A stretch of 54,987 bases of DNA from an uncultured Clostridia bacterium (GTDB lineage Bacteria > Bacillota > Clostridia > Oscillospirales > Oscillospiraceae). Of this stretch, positions 8,009-16,139 are shown piece by piece (within the stretch, counting starts at the first letter, position 1; each line of letters opens with the position of its first letter). Made by a program: the position numbers and the translations under genes. The DNA is taken from contig CAMFBN010000015.1 in NCBI GenBank assembly GCA_945948535.1, positions 1 to 54,987 of the forward strand. The letters are read 5' to 3'. Under the pieces are notes generated by a model. It did no database searches, was not told where the DNA came from, and saw only the letters and a program-made list of their open reading frames with translations.

Positions 8009-8218
8009 TCATAACCCCGCCCTACGCTCAGCCAGTACCTGCCATGCCCGTTCGTAACGCTGCCGCTGCTGCCCTGCCGCTTCCCCGGGTACAGCCAAAT
8101 ACCGGATTTCCCAGTCTGGGTACAACTGCTGTTTCCTTTTCATGGCTACTGTCAAAATGTCCTCGATGAAATCATCGTCCGCTTCCGATATTTCAAGCAG
8201 CACTTTTTCTTTATCCAT
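8009..8218 (-). CDS. Small acidic protein of unknown function
   Basis: I do not recognise a named family. The 69-residue product, from the ATG at 8218, begins MDKEKVLLEISEADDDFIED, continues through TVAMKRKQQLYPDWEIRYLAV, and ends in an Arg/Glu-rich helix. It has no signal peptide or membrane segment, so it is probably cytosolic. An AAAGGAGGGAGCGT site directly precedes 8218. A longer frame from a GTG at 8239 would put that site inside the coding region, so the shorter form is preferred. It is divergent from the ribbon-helix-helix gene at 8354, with AT-rich palindromes between; joint regulation is possible but unproven. Confidence 0.7.
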   Translation of the reverse strand: MDKEKVLLEISEADDDFIEDILTVAMKRKQQLYPDWEIRYLAVPGEAAGQQRQRYERAWQVLAERRAGL

Positions 8219-8318
8219 ACGCTCCCTCCTTTCGTTCACTCTATTTTATTATACTTGCTCAATTATATCCATCCGCAGTTTCCACAATTTTATACGTGAG
8301 TAATTATACGGTTCTCCA

Positions 8319-8336
8319 TATACTTACGTTAGTATA
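8319..8336. promoter_or_regulatory. Palindrome upstream of the ribbon-helix-helix gene
   Basis: TATACT and AGTATA arms flank a 6-bp centre, 18 bp before the start codon at 8354. A related TATACG/TTATAC pattern lies just upstream (8291-8309). Ribbon-helix-helix proteins often bind such short palindromes in their own promoters, so this is a candidate operator. Confidence 0.4.
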
Positions 8337-8353
8337 AATCCCGAGGTGACGGA

Positions 8354-8557
8354 ATGAAACACGAGAAGTACTACGATTCCCAAAAGGAAGCCACCGCCCG
8401 ATATAACAAGAAGGCTTACGACCGCATCAATATTATCGTAAAAAAGGGCCAGCGGCAGATCATCAAGGACTTTGCCGCCAGTCAGGGTAAAAGCCTGAAC
8501 CGCTTCGTCTGCGACCTGATTGAAGCGGAAATGAATAAACATAAAGAAACCGAGTGA
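8354..8557 (+). CDS. Ribbon-helix-helix (Arc/MetJ-type) DNA-binding protein
   Basis: This 67-residue protein shows the ribbon-helix-helix pattern: a short beta segment (YDRINIIVKKG near residues 22-32), helix A (QRQIIKDFAASQG), and helix B (SLNRFVCDLIEAEMNKH). Such proteins are dimeric repressors, often antitoxins or plasmid/ICE control proteins. No toxin-like partner lies next to it; the nearest gene is the divergent small acidic protein. It is one of very few plus-strand genes in the window. A GAGGTG site precedes the ATG, and an intrinsic terminator overlaps its last codons. Function beyond DNA binding is not known. Confidence 0.75.
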   Translation: MKHEKYYDSQKEATARYNKKAYDRINIIVKKGQRQIIKDFAASQGKSLNRFVCDLIEAEMNKHKETE

Positions 8558-8594
8558 TTTCGCCTGTAATCGGCAGTAATCACTCGGTTTTCTT
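8548..8594 (+). terminator. Intrinsic terminator of the ribbon-helix-helix gene
   Basis: Arms AACCGAGTGATT (8548-8559) and AATCACTCGGTT (8578-8589) form a 12-bp perfect stem followed by TTCTT. The stop codon lies inside the left arm. Confidence 0.85.
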
Positions 8595-8605
8595 ATTTCC
8601 TCATT

Positions 8606-8624
8606 CCTTCCCCGGAGGGGAAGG
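8606..8624 (-). terminator. Hairpin downstream of the anti-sigma gene
   Basis: CCTTCCCC and GGGGAAGG form an 8-bp stem with a 3-nt loop, immediately after the anti-sigma stop codon. The minus-strand flank is AATGAGG without a T-run, so termination efficiency is uncertain. Confidence 0.5.
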
Positions 8625-8626
8625 CT

Positions 8627-9196
8627 TTACCACGGGCAGTCGTTTTCGGCTTTCCAGATTTCCAGCCACTGGGCCTCGGTAGTTCCGTCGGCGTTGATGT
8701 TCACCCGGGCGGAATAGCCACCCTGCCACACATCGGTTTTCAGATACTCCGCATAGCCGTAGTTTTCGATGTTCTCACTGTTCAATCCCACCACCCAGTC
8801 GTGGGTAATGCCCTGATTGTCCACATACTGATAGGTGAACGCCTTGGTCTGGGACACCTGATCGGTAATGTCTATGTTTTCCCCGTTGACGATAAAAAAC
8901 ATCCGCCCGTCCCGGATTTCCACCGGCTCCGTCAGGTTGTCGGTAAAAATCCGAACCTCTGCGCCGTCATCGTACTGAGTAACCTCCATATTGCCGCCCC
9001 AGCCGAATAGCTGCCGCACACTATCTGCGGATACAGTGACGGTCATCAGGCAGACGACCGCCGCAATGAGAATCAGCCTTACCGCTGTTTTTCCATATTT
9101 CTTTTTGGTTTTCTGTTCCATAAGTGCCTCCCAATCGGTTTGCGCGGAGGCGTGGAGCACAGAAAACGCCTTTTTATACTTGTCCCGGTTATTCAT
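8627..9196 (-). CDS. Probable membrane anti-sigma factor partner of the ECF sigma factor
   Basis: The 189-residue protein has a short cytosolic N-terminal region (NRDKYKKAFSVLHAS), one membrane helix near residues 38-57 (TAVRLILIAAVVCLMTVTVS), and a beta-rich extracytoplasmic domain of about 130 residues. Single-pass proteins with this layout encoded just after an ECF sigma gene usually hold that sigma at the membrane until a signal arrives. Its ATG overlaps the sigma gene stop by 8 nt (ATGAATAA), strong evidence of coupling. No HHCC zinc motif is visible, so it is not a classical ZAS anti-sigma. The signal sensed is unknown. Confidence 0.7.
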   Translation of the reverse strand: MNNRDKYKKAFSVLHASAQTDWEALMEQKTKKKYGKTAVRLILIAAVVCLMTVTVSADSVRQLFGWGGNMEVTQYDDGAEVRIFTDNLTEPVEIRDGRMFFIVNGENIDITDQVSQTKAFTYQYVDNQGITHDWVVGLNSENIENYGYAEYLKTDVWQGGYSARVNINADGTTEAQWLEIWKAENDCPW

Positions 9197-9668
9197 CGTC
9201 CCATACCTCCTGTAACGCTTCTTTGAGCAGCTGCCGACCCCGGCTCAGGCGCACCTTCACGTTGCTTTCCGTCAGACCCAGAATCTTCCCGATTTCCGCC
9301 ACGGTGTAATCCTCATAATAATATAGATGTATCACAAGGCGGTACTTTTCCGGCAGGTTCATGACCTCCCGGAAAATCTGTCGGGATTCCCCGGAGTCGA
9401 ATTCCAGCGAATCCATGTAGTCCTCCAGCGGCACCGTATTGCGCCGCCAGAAGGAACGGCTGACGTTTTTCGCGCAGTTGATGGCAACCCGCAGGAGCCA
9501 TGCCCGGATGTGCTGCTCACTTTCAAATTGTTTTTCGCTTGTGTGGTAGCGCAGCAGAGCCTCCTGGGCCGCGTCCTCGGCATCAGCGGCGTTTCCGCAA
9601 GCCTGAAACGCCGCCGCGAACAATCGGTCACGGTAGACTGCCGCCAGCGCCTGTGTTTCCATTCTCAT
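9189..9668 (-). CDS. ECF-subfamily RNA polymerase sigma factor
   Basis: This 159-residue sigma-70-family protein has region 2 (AAVYRDRLFAAAFQACGNAADAEDAAQEALLR, with the DAEDAAQ core) and region 4 (LPEKYRLVIHLYYYEDYTVAEIGKILGLTESNVKVRLSRGR helix-turn-helix), and no regions 1 or 3, as in extracytoplasmic-function sigmas. I place the start at ATG 9668 (MRMETQ), after a GAGGGATC site; the open frame extends upstream to 9773 but that part lies across the putative promoter. It is followed directly by its probable anti-sigma. An ECF-like promoter at 9713-9740 suggests autoregulation. Confidence 0.88.
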   Translation of the reverse strand: MRMETQALAAVYRDRLFAAAFQACGNAADAEDAAQEALLRYHTSEKQFESEQHIRAWLLRVAINCAKNVSRSFWRRNTVPLEDYMDSLEFDSGESRQIFREVMNLPEKYRLVIHLYYYEDYTVAEIGKILGLTESNVKVRLSRGRQLLKEALQEVWDDE

Positions 9669-9712
9669 GAGTGATCCCTCATTTATCTTTTTTGAAAGGC
9701 CTTTCATATAAA

Positions 9713-9740
9713 ATACAATTGGGAAGGGCAAAAGGTTACA
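9713..9740 (-). promoter_or_regulatory. ECF-type autoregulatory promoter (candidate)
   Basis: On the minus strand TGTAACCTTTT (9740-9730) resembles the TGAAACCTTTT -35 of Firmicutes ECF sigmas. It is followed after about 11-12 nt by TTGTATT, near the expected CGT-type -10. It lies 45 nt before the sigma gene start. Assignment is by similarity to known ECF promoters only. Confidence 0.5.
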
Positions 9741-9747
9741 AAGAAAA

Positions 9748-9789
9748 ATGTCATTCCGAGCCAGTGTAATCACTGGTTCGCAATGACAT
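9748..9789 (-). terminator. Intrinsic terminator after rsgA
   Basis: ATGTCATT..CCAGTG and CACTGG..AATGACAT arms form a long imperfect stem of about 17 bp around a short loop. On the minus strand it is followed by TTTTTCTTT. It begins 5 nt after the rsgA stop codon. It would end the long cdaA-rsgA cluster and insulate the ECF sigma promoter. Confidence 0.8.
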
Positions 9790-9794
9790 ATTCA

Positions 9795-10682
9795 TTATTT
9801 GATTTCCCAAGCCTTGATCTGGCTTGCCTTTTCGTAGAGCTTCAGATAGCTCTCGTACCGGCTCCTTTCGATGTCCCCCGCCTCCACCGCCGCCCGGACG
9901 GCACAGTCCGGCTCCTTGCGGTGGGAACAGTCGTCAAAGCGGCATTTTCCCAGATAGCTTCCAAAGTCCGGGAAGGCATACTGAAGATTTTCCTTCAAAA
10001 TCAGCTCCATCTGGTCGGTATCGAAGGAGGAAAACCCCGGCGTATCCGCCACATAGGTGTTTTCCCCCAGCCGGTACAGCTCCACGTGCCGGGTGGTGTG
10101 CCGGCCACGGCCCAGCTTTTCGGAAACCTCGCCGGTTTCCAGCTGCAATTCCGGGGCCAGACGGTTGAGAATGCTGCTCTTGCCCACGCCGGAGTTGCCG
10201 GTGAAGGCTGTCAGCTTTCCCTCCAGCAGGGCACGAAGGTCTTCCACGCCCTCTCCCGTCTCGGCGCTGGTGCAGATCACCGGGAAGCCCGCGTGCTCGT
10301 AAATCCGAACCAAATCCATTGCCGGGTCTAAATCGCACTTGTTGACGCACAGAACCGCCTGCACATTCTGGTCTCCCGCGATGGCGGCCACCCGGTCAAT
10401 GAGAAACGGCTCCGTAACAGGGTTGACATTGGCGGCGAATATCACCAGCGCGTCCACGTTGGCAACCGCCGGGCGGATGAAGTGGTTTTTCCGGGGCAGG
10501 ATTTTCTCCACCATCCCTTTTCCCTTTTCCACGGTGATCTCCACCAGGTCGCCGGTGAGGGGAGAATTCCCCTCCTTTCGCAGGATGCCCCTGGCCCGGC
10601 AGGTAATCAGCCCCTCCTGGGTCTGGACATCATAGAAGCCGCTTAAGGAGCGCAGAATGCGCCCTTCCGTTTTTTTCATCAT
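9795..10682 (-). CDS. rsgA: Ribosome small subunit-dependent GTPase RsgA
   Basis: RsgA (YjeQ) is a circularly permuted GTPase that checks late 30S maturation. The 295-residue protein has an N-terminal OB fold, then G-motifs in permuted order: NKCD (G4, near residue 113), GNSGVGKSS (G1, near 165), TTRH (G2) and DTPG (G3). It ends with a zinc-knuckle region (CRFDDCSHRKEPDC). It begins 2 nt after the prkC stop, so the kinase and this GTPase are probably co-translated. In Bacillus the same order prpC-prkC-rsgA is known and RsgA is a kinase substrate. Confidence 0.96.
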   Translation of the reverse strand: MMKKTEGRILRSLSGFYDVQTQEGLITCRARGILRKEGNSPLTGDLVEITVEKGKGMVEKILPRKNHFIRPAVANVDALVIFAANVNPVTEPFLIDRVAAIAGDQNVQAVLCVNKCDLDPAMDLVRIYEHAGFPVICTSAETGEGVEDLRALLEGKLTAFTGNSGVGKSSILNRLAPELQLETGEVSEKLGRGRHTTRHVELYRLGENTYVADTPGFSSFDTDQMELILKENLQYAFPDFGSYLGKCRFDDCSHRKEPDCAVRAAVEAGDIERSRYESYLKLYEKASQIKAWEIK

Positions 10683-10684
10683 GC

Positions 10685-12766
10685 TCAGGGCTCCACTTTC
10701 TTGGGAGTAAATTCCACCGACTTTGTCTCGACAAAGTCGCCGTTGATGTACAGGTCATAGTACACAACGCCGCTGCCCGTCAGTTTTAACACGACGGTCT
10801 GGGACCCGGGGGGTACCATCCTTTGCACCAGAACCTCCGGGGTTCCGGCAAGACACACGTCCAGCTGGTATTCCTCGTCCCGCACGGGAACCACCCAGGA
10901 TACGTCGAAGGTACGGGTGGTGGTATCCGGTTCGGTTTCCTGCGGCTGAGTATCCCCCGCCGTCTCCGTCACGCCCCGGGAATACTGAATGATTACCTCG
11001 GCAGTTACGTCCACCGTTTCGTTTTTGTTGACGGACTGGTAGACCACCACATTCTCCGGCTGGGAGCTTTCCGTCGGCACATAGCGCACATTGGTAAAGC
11101 CCAGCTGGTCCATCAGCTCTTTCGCCCGCTTCAGCTCCAGTCCCTCCACATTCGGCATGGGCACCTCCACCACCTCCGGTCCGGTGCTGACATAGATATA
11201 GATGGTCTGGCCCTCGGTGACCTCGGAGCCTGCCCCCGGGTCGGTGCGGGTAACCACGCCCGCTTCGTAGACGTAGCTGGCTTCCCTCTTTTTCAGGGGC
11301 TTAAAGCCCTGACTGTCCAGCAGCTTGTAGGCTTCCTCCGCATCCGCGCCCGCGAAATTGTCCAGCTTTCTGGCCTCCGGCTCCGGGCCCATGCTGACGG
11401 TAATCCAGATATCGGAACCCCGCTGCACCTTGGAACCGCCGACAGGCTCCTGACTGATGATCTCATCCTTGGGGTGGCTCTCGCTGTACTGCCGGGGCTG
11501 CAGGCGGATGACGAAATCCGGATAGTCCTCCGCCAGGGCTTCGCTGTACAGGCCGCCGGCGAGGTAGGGCACCTCCACCGTGTCCTTCTCCTGATCCAGA
11601 AGAGCCCCGCTGAACAGGGCAATCAGAAACACAATGATGGCAAACACCGCCACGGCGCTGCAAATCACGATGGCGGTCGTCGCCACCCGGCTGCGCTCCT
11701 TCTCATTCTTTTTCTGCTCCTCCCGATGCTTCTGTTGGACCCGGCTGACAATCTCGCTGTCCCGCTGGGCCGTCACGGGCCGTGCCGCCGTACCGGTGCG
11801 CCGCTGGGGCGCGGGCTGGGATGCGGGGCGCTCGCCGGTTCTCGCCTGAACCTTCTTCTCCGCCGTGGTCATGGGAGCGCCCGCGGTGGGTATTTTCCGG
11901 GTGGCGTCGTCCAGAAGGGTGTGATAATCAAACACAATGGCGGGATTCTTCCGGAATTCCTCCATATCCTGCAGCATTTCCGTGGCGGAAACGTACCGGT
12001 CCCGGACTTCCAGCGCCATGGCCTTCATAATGATCTGTTCCAGACCCTTGGGGATGTTGGGATTGTAGACGGAGGGCAGCGGCGCGCCGCCGTTGATGTG
12101 CTGAATGGCCACGGATACGGCGGATTCGCCGTCATAGGGCGGACGGCCCGCCATCATTTCGTACATGACCACGCCCAGAGAGTACAGGTCGGACCGGTTA
12201 TCCGTATGCCCGCCCTTGGCCTGCTCCGGGGAGATGTAGTGGACGCTGCCCAGAGCCTCCTTGGTCAGGGTATTGCTCTTGTTCATCACCCGGGCGATGC
12301 CGAAATCCATGACCTTCACGGAGCCGTTTTTCAGCACCATGATGTTGTGGGGCTTGATGTCCCGGTGAATGATGCCCCGGCTGTGGGCGTGCTCCAGGCC
12401 CTTGGCAATCTGTAAGGAGAAATGCAGGGTCTCCTTCCAGTTGAGAACGCCCTTTTTCTCCATGTATTCCTTCAGAGAGATGCCGTCGATCAGCTCCATG
12501 ACGATAAAGTTGGCGCTGTCGGAGGTGGAAACGTCGTAGACCTGCACGATGTTGGGGTGGCTCAGCATGGCCACGGCCTCGCCCTCCGCACGGAACCGGC
12601 GGCGGAATTCCTCGTCTCTGGCAAATTCGTCCTTCAGTATTTTGATCGCGACCAACCGGTTCAGCCGATGGCAGCGCGCTTTATAGACTACGGCCATGCC
12701 GCCGGTACCGATGACCTCCAGAATCTCGTACCGACCGTCCAGCAGCCGTCCAATGTATTGATCCAT
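10685..12766 (-). CDS. prkC: PASTA-domain Ser/Thr protein kinase PrkC/Stk1
   Basis: This is a membrane eukaryotic-type kinase that senses muropeptides or lipid II and tunes cell-wall growth and dormancy exit. The 693-residue protein has a cytosolic kinase domain (residues about 10-270) with glycine loop GTGGMA (20-25), Lys42, HRDIKPHN with Asp136, and DFG with Asp154. A linker and one membrane helix follow near residue 365-390. Three extracellular PASTA repeats follow (about 400-600), with a Thr-rich linker and a beta-rich C-terminal segment. All catalytic residues are present. It starts 23 nt after the phosphatase gene prpC. Confidence 0.96.
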   Translation of the reverse strand: MDQYIGRLLDGRYEILEVIGTGGMAVVYKARCHRLNRLVAIKILKDEFARDEEFRRRFRAEGEAVAMLSHPNIVQVYDVSTSDSANFIVMELIDGISLKEYMEKKGVLNWKETLHFSLQIAKGLEHAHSRGIIHRDIKPHNIMVLKNGSVKVMDFGIARVMNKSNTLTKEALGSVHYISPEQAKGGHTDNRSDLYSLGVVMYEMMAGRPPYDGESAVSVAIQHINGGAPLPSVYNPNIPKGLEQIIMKAMALEVRDRYVSATEMLQDMEEFRKNPAIVFDYHTLLDDATRKIPTAGAPMTTAEKKVQARTGERPASQPAPQRRTGTAARPVTAQRDSEIVSRVQQKHREEQKKNEKERSRVATTAIVICSAVAVFAIIVFLIALFSGALLDQEKDTVEVPYLAGGLYSEALAEDYPDFVIRLQPRQYSESHPKDEIISQEPVGGSKVQRGSDIWITVSMGPEPEARKLDNFAGADAEEAYKLLDSQGFKPLKKREASYVYEAGVVTRTDPGAGSEVTEGQTIYIYVSTGPEVVEVPMPNVEGLELKRAKELMDQLGFTNVRYVPTESSQPENVVVYQSVNKNETVDVTAEVIIQYSRGVTETAGDTQPQETEPDTTTRTFDVSWVVPVRDEEYQLDVCLAGTPEVLVQRMVPPGSQTVVLKLTGSGVVYYDLYINGDFVETKSVEFTPKKVEP

Positions 12767-12789
12767 AAATGCAGTAGGCTCCTTTCGGC

Positions 12790-13521
12790 TTAAACCAGAA
12801 TCAGAACGCTGGTCACGTTATCCGGCGCGCCGCGGCTTTTGGCAATGTCCAGCAGCCGCTTGCAGCACTGATGCTTATTCACGCCGTGGACGACCTCGAA
12901 GAGAATTTCCTGATCGTCCATCAGATTGCTCAGTCCGTCGGAGCACAGGAGCAGATAGTCCCCCCTGCTCACGCTCCAGTGAAAAATGTCGCACAGCACC
13001 ATAGGCTCCGTGCCGATGGCCCGTGTGATGAAGTTCTTGCCCGGATAGCTTTTCGCGGTCTCCGGAGTCAGATCCCCCCGGTCCACCATCATCTGCACCA
13101 GAGAATGATCCTTGGAGATCTGGTGGATGCCCGTGCGGTTGATGCCATAGGCCCGGCTGTCGCCTACGTTGACCACCGTCGCCTTGTTTTTTCGCACCAC
13201 CGCCGCCACCAGCGTGGTGCCCATGCCGTCGAATTCCTCGAACTGGGCACTCTGGTCGTACACCGTGAAATTCGCCAGCTTCACCGCGCTGCGAAGCATC
13301 TGGTCAACCCGGTCGGACTCCATGCCGGTCACCCAGCTGCGGCGGATTTCCTCCACAAAGACCTCCACCGCCAAGGTGCTGGCAATATTGCCGGACTTGG
13401 CGCCGCCCATGCCGTCGCAGACCACGCCCAATAGCGTCTCCCGGTCCAGCTGTTCAATTCGGTAGGCGTCCTGATTCTGCTTTCGGACGCAGCCAGGATC
13501 GGTAAGTCCCCAGCTCTGCAT
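12790..13521 (-). CDS. prpC: PP2C-family Ser/Thr phosphatase PrpC/Stp
   Basis: PrpC removes phosphates placed by the neighbouring kinase. The 243-residue product is a minimal PP2C domain: VCDGMGG near residues 34-40 (metal-binding Asp), GDSRAYGI, KDHSLVQ, LLCSDGLSN and the C-terminal DNVTSVL with the metal-binding Asp. No regulatory domain is added. The start MQSWGLTDPG has an AGAGAGGTGCTGCG site. Upstream, between it and rlmN, is an inverted-repeat element (13595-13755), an unusual interruption of the cluster. Confidence 0.95.
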   Translation of the reverse strand: MQSWGLTDPGCVRKQNQDAYRIEQLDRETLLGVVCDGMGGAKSGNIASTLAVEVFVEEIRRSWVTGMESDRVDQMLRSAVKLANFTVYDQSAQFEEFDGMGTTLVAAVVRKNKATVVNVGDSRAYGINRTGIHQISKDHSLVQMMVDRGDLTPETAKSYPGKNFITRAIGTEPMVLCDIFHWSVSRGDYLLLCSDGLSNLMDDQEILFEVVHGVNKHQCCKRLLDIAKSRGAPDNVTSVLILV

Positions 13522-13594
13522 AGGCGCAGCACCTCTCTTCTTTGGTTTCTCTATTTGAAATAATGCCTAGGAATCTCTGAACAAATTGTAATTT

Positions 13595-13755
13595 AATTGA
13601 CAATTGAGGTATCCCTTCGGGATAAATTACAATATAACTCAAATTACAGGAAACGGAATGTTCATGTGGAAAACGCCCAGTTTTCCCGATAAAACATTTT
13701 TAATTGTCCCGAAGGGACTCCATAATTGTCAATTGTCAACTGTCAATTGTCAATT
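13595..13755. repeat. Short inverted-repeat element, copy A
   Basis: This non-coding segment between rlmN and prpC begins AATTGACAATTG and ends with repeated CAATTGTCAATT units, so its ends are inverted copies. Inside each end is a short TCCC/GGGA hairpin (ATCCCTTCGGGAT on the left, TCCCGAAGGGA on the right). Copies B and C share the same ends and hairpins. No ORF is present. It resembles a miniature inverted-repeat element. Confidence 0.75.
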
Positions 13756-13779
13756 CGCAGAAGCCGCCAAATTACTTTT

Positions 13780-14826
13780 TTATCTGCCCGCCGAAGAAGC
13801 CCGCTCCGTGTTTTGAAATTTCCTCCGAAGCTGCCCGCAGGAGGCGTCGATGTCCCCGCCAAGGGTACGGCGAACCGTTGCCGTCACGCCGCCGTCCTCC
13901 AATATTTTCTGAAACCGCGCCACCGCTTCCTTGGAGCTGGGCTTTAAGGGGCTTTCCTCCACATGGTTCAGGGGGATCAGATTCACATGAGCACCCAGAC
14001 CCTTTAACCGCCCAAGCAGTTCCTTGGCGCATTCCGGGGTGTCGTTGACCCCGTCAATCATGGCATACTCAAAGTGGATGCGCCGCCCGGTAGCATCGTA
14101 GTACCGGCGGCAGGCCGCCAGCAATTCCTCAATGGGGTAGGCCTTATTCACCGGCATGACCTTGCTTCGCAGTTCATTGTTGGGGCCGTGAAGGGAAATG
14201 GCCAGACTGATTTGAAGCTTTTTTTCCGCCAGCGCGTCAATCTTCGGCACAAGGCCGCAGGTACTCAGGCTGATGTGGCGCATGGAAATGTTCATGCCGT
14301 CGGGGCTGTTCACCAGCTCCAGAAAGCGCATGACGTTATCGAAATTATCTAACGGCTCCCCGATGCCCATGAGCACGATGTGGGAGACGGGCAGGCCGGA
14401 ATCGACTTGCGTAAACAGCACCTCGTCCAGCATTTCAAAAGGCTCTAAGCGCCGCACCAGCCCGCCAATGGTGGATGCGCAGAAGGCGCAGCCCATGCGG
14501 CAGCCCACCTCCGTGGAGATGCAGACGGTGTTGCCATAGCGGTAGCGCATGAGCACCGTCTCCACGCAGTTGCCGTCAGAAAGCTGCCAGAGATATTTGA
14601 TGGTGCCGTCCTTTTGGGATTCCTGCTTTCGCACCACCTTCGGCACGAAAAGCGGGTAATGCTCTGCCAGCGTCTGCCGCAGAGCCTTGGGCAGGTTGGT
14701 CATCTCGTCATAGGAGCGGACACCTTTATGGAGCCAAGTAAACACCTGTTTGGCCCGAAAGGCGGGCTGACCCAGCTGTTTTAAGATATCAGCCAATTCC
14801 GGCTGGGTCAGGGATTTCAGATTCAT
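13780..14826 (-). CDS. rlmN: 23S rRNA (adenine-2503-C2)-methyltransferase RlmN
   Basis: RlmN is a radical-SAM enzyme that methylates A2503 in the peptidyl transferase centre and A37 of some tRNAs. The 348-residue protein has the cluster motif CRMGCAFC near residues 108-115, the upstream catalytic region, GIGEPLDN (SAM binding), and the C-terminal GGDIDASCGQLR segment with the second catalytic Cys. Its ATG overlaps the rsmB stop by 4 nt (ATGA). The C-terminal codons lie just before the element copy A. Confidence 0.96.
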   Translation of the reverse strand: MNLKSLTQPELADILKQLGQPAFRAKQVFTWLHKGVRSYDEMTNLPKALRQTLAEHYPLFVPKVVRKQESQKDGTIKYLWQLSDGNCVETVLMRYRYGNTVCISTEVGCRMGCAFCASTIGGLVRRLEPFEMLDEVLFTQVDSGLPVSHIVLMGIGEPLDNFDNVMRFLELVNSPDGMNISMRHISLSTCGLVPKIDALAEKKLQISLAISLHGPNNELRSKVMPVNKAYPIEELLAACRRYYDATGRRIHFEYAMIDGVNDTPECAKELLGRLKGLGAHVNLIPLNHVEESPLKPSSKEAVARFQKILEDGGVTATVRRTLGGDIDASCGQLRRKFQNTERASSAGR

Positions 14827-16139
14827 GGTTTCCTCCGCAGACGGCAGATGAAGAAGCCGTCGGTATCGTACTGTCCGGGAATCAGGGTCAGCATCCCGGT
14901 TTCGTTTTTGGGGAACATTCCCGGCAAGGGCAGGGGTTCCGTGAGAAAATCCCCGTGCCGCTGCAAAAAGGCGTTTACAACATCCTCATTTTCCGTGCGC
15001 AGCACCGTGCAGGTGGAGTACAGGAGCAGGCCGCCCTTTTTCACATAGCGGGATTGATTTTCCAGAATTTTCAGCTGTAATTCCGGCAGTTCTTCCAGTT
15101 CTTTCAGATTTTTATAGCGAATATCCGGCTTTTTCCGGATAATTCCCAAACCGGAGCAGGGAACGTCCGCAATGACCGCATCCATAGCTTCTTCCCATTC
15201 CGGGACGAACGCGGATGCGTCCTGCAATCTCGCCGTGATGTTGGTCAAACCCAGCCGTTCGGCTCCGGCGGCAATCAGGCCGGTTTTGTGGGGGTGGATG
15301 TCACAGGAGACGATCTCTCCCCTGCCGCCCATGGCAATGGACGCGGCAAAGCTCTTTCCTCCCGGCGCGGCGCAGCAGTCCAGCACCCGCGCTCCCTCTT
15401 TGGGAAGCTGGGCGCAGAGCACGCTGAGCCTTGCCGCCGGGTCCTGCACATAGAAAAGGCCCTCCCGGAAGGCTTCCAGCCGCTCCAAATCTCCCGTTCC
15501 GGAGAGAATCAGGCAGTCCGGCATCCAGTCGTGAAGCCGAACGGTTACGCCCGTGCTTTCCAGACTTTGGGCCAGCGCGGCGGCGGTAGTGCGCAGAGTA
15601 TTCACCTGCACCACCGTATCCGGGGCTGCGTTGTCCGCAATCAGCATGGGCTCCAGCGTCCCCTTGGGCAGATTCGCCTTAAGCAGGGAAATCAGCGGGT
15701 CGGGGTGGCTATAGCGGTCAGCGTAGGAGGTTGGCTCCTTGCGCTGCCCCCGGGTACGGACGGCGCTGCGCAGAACGCCGTTGACCAGCGGGGCCGCCTT
15801 GGGATTTTTGCAGTATTTCTTCGCCAGCGCCACGGATTCATTCACCGCCGCGCTGTCGGGAATTTTGTCCAATTCGTAAAGCTGGTACAGCCCCAGATGG
15901 AGGATATCCCGCACCACCGGGTGCAAATCCTTGCGTTTCCCGGTCAAAAGCTGCTGTAAATAGAAATCCAGCTTTCCCCGGTTCTGGGACACCCCGTAGG
16001 TGAGCCTTGTCGCCAATGCCGCCTCCCGGCTGTCCAGCCGATCCTTTCTGATGGCGGTTTTCAGCACACCGTTGGGCCACGCCCCGTCCCGGCGGCAGGC
16101 AATCAGCGCATTCAGCGCCGTTTCCCGGGCACCCATCAA
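14823..16139 (-). CDS. rsmB: 16S rRNA (cytosine-967-C5)-methyltransferase RsmB
   Basis: RsmB (Sun/Fmu) methylates C967 of 16S rRNA. The 438-residue protein has an N-terminal NusB-like RNA-binding domain (residues about 1-140) and a C-terminal SAM domain with CAAPGGKS, DVPCSGLG and YSTCTV, which carry the two catalytic cysteines. It is the usual partner of fmt in Firmicutes. Its start overlaps the fmt stop by 4 nt (ATGA) and its stop overlaps rlmN, so def-fmt-rsmB-rlmN is one coupled set. Confidence 0.95.
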   Translation of the reverse strand: MMGARETALNALIACRRDGAWPNGVLKTAIRKDRLDSREAALATRLTYGVSQNRGKLDFYLQQLLTGKRKDLHPVVRDILHLGLYQLYELDKIPDSAAVNESVALAKKYCKNPKAAPLVNGVLRSAVRTRGQRKEPTSYADRYSHPDPLISLLKANLPKGTLEPMLIADNAAPDTVVQVNTLRTTAAALAQSLESTGVTVRLHDWMPDCLILSGTGDLERLEAFREGLFYVQDPAARLSVLCAQLPKEGARVLDCCAAPGGKSFAASIAMGGRGEIVSCDIHPHKTGLIAAGAERLGLTNITARLQDASAFVPEWEEAMDAVIADVPCSGLGIIRKKPDIRYKNLKELEELPELQLKILENQSRYVKKGGLLLYSTCTVLRTENEDVVNAFLQRHGDFLTEPLPLPGMFPKNETGMLTLIPGQYDTDGFFICRLRRKP

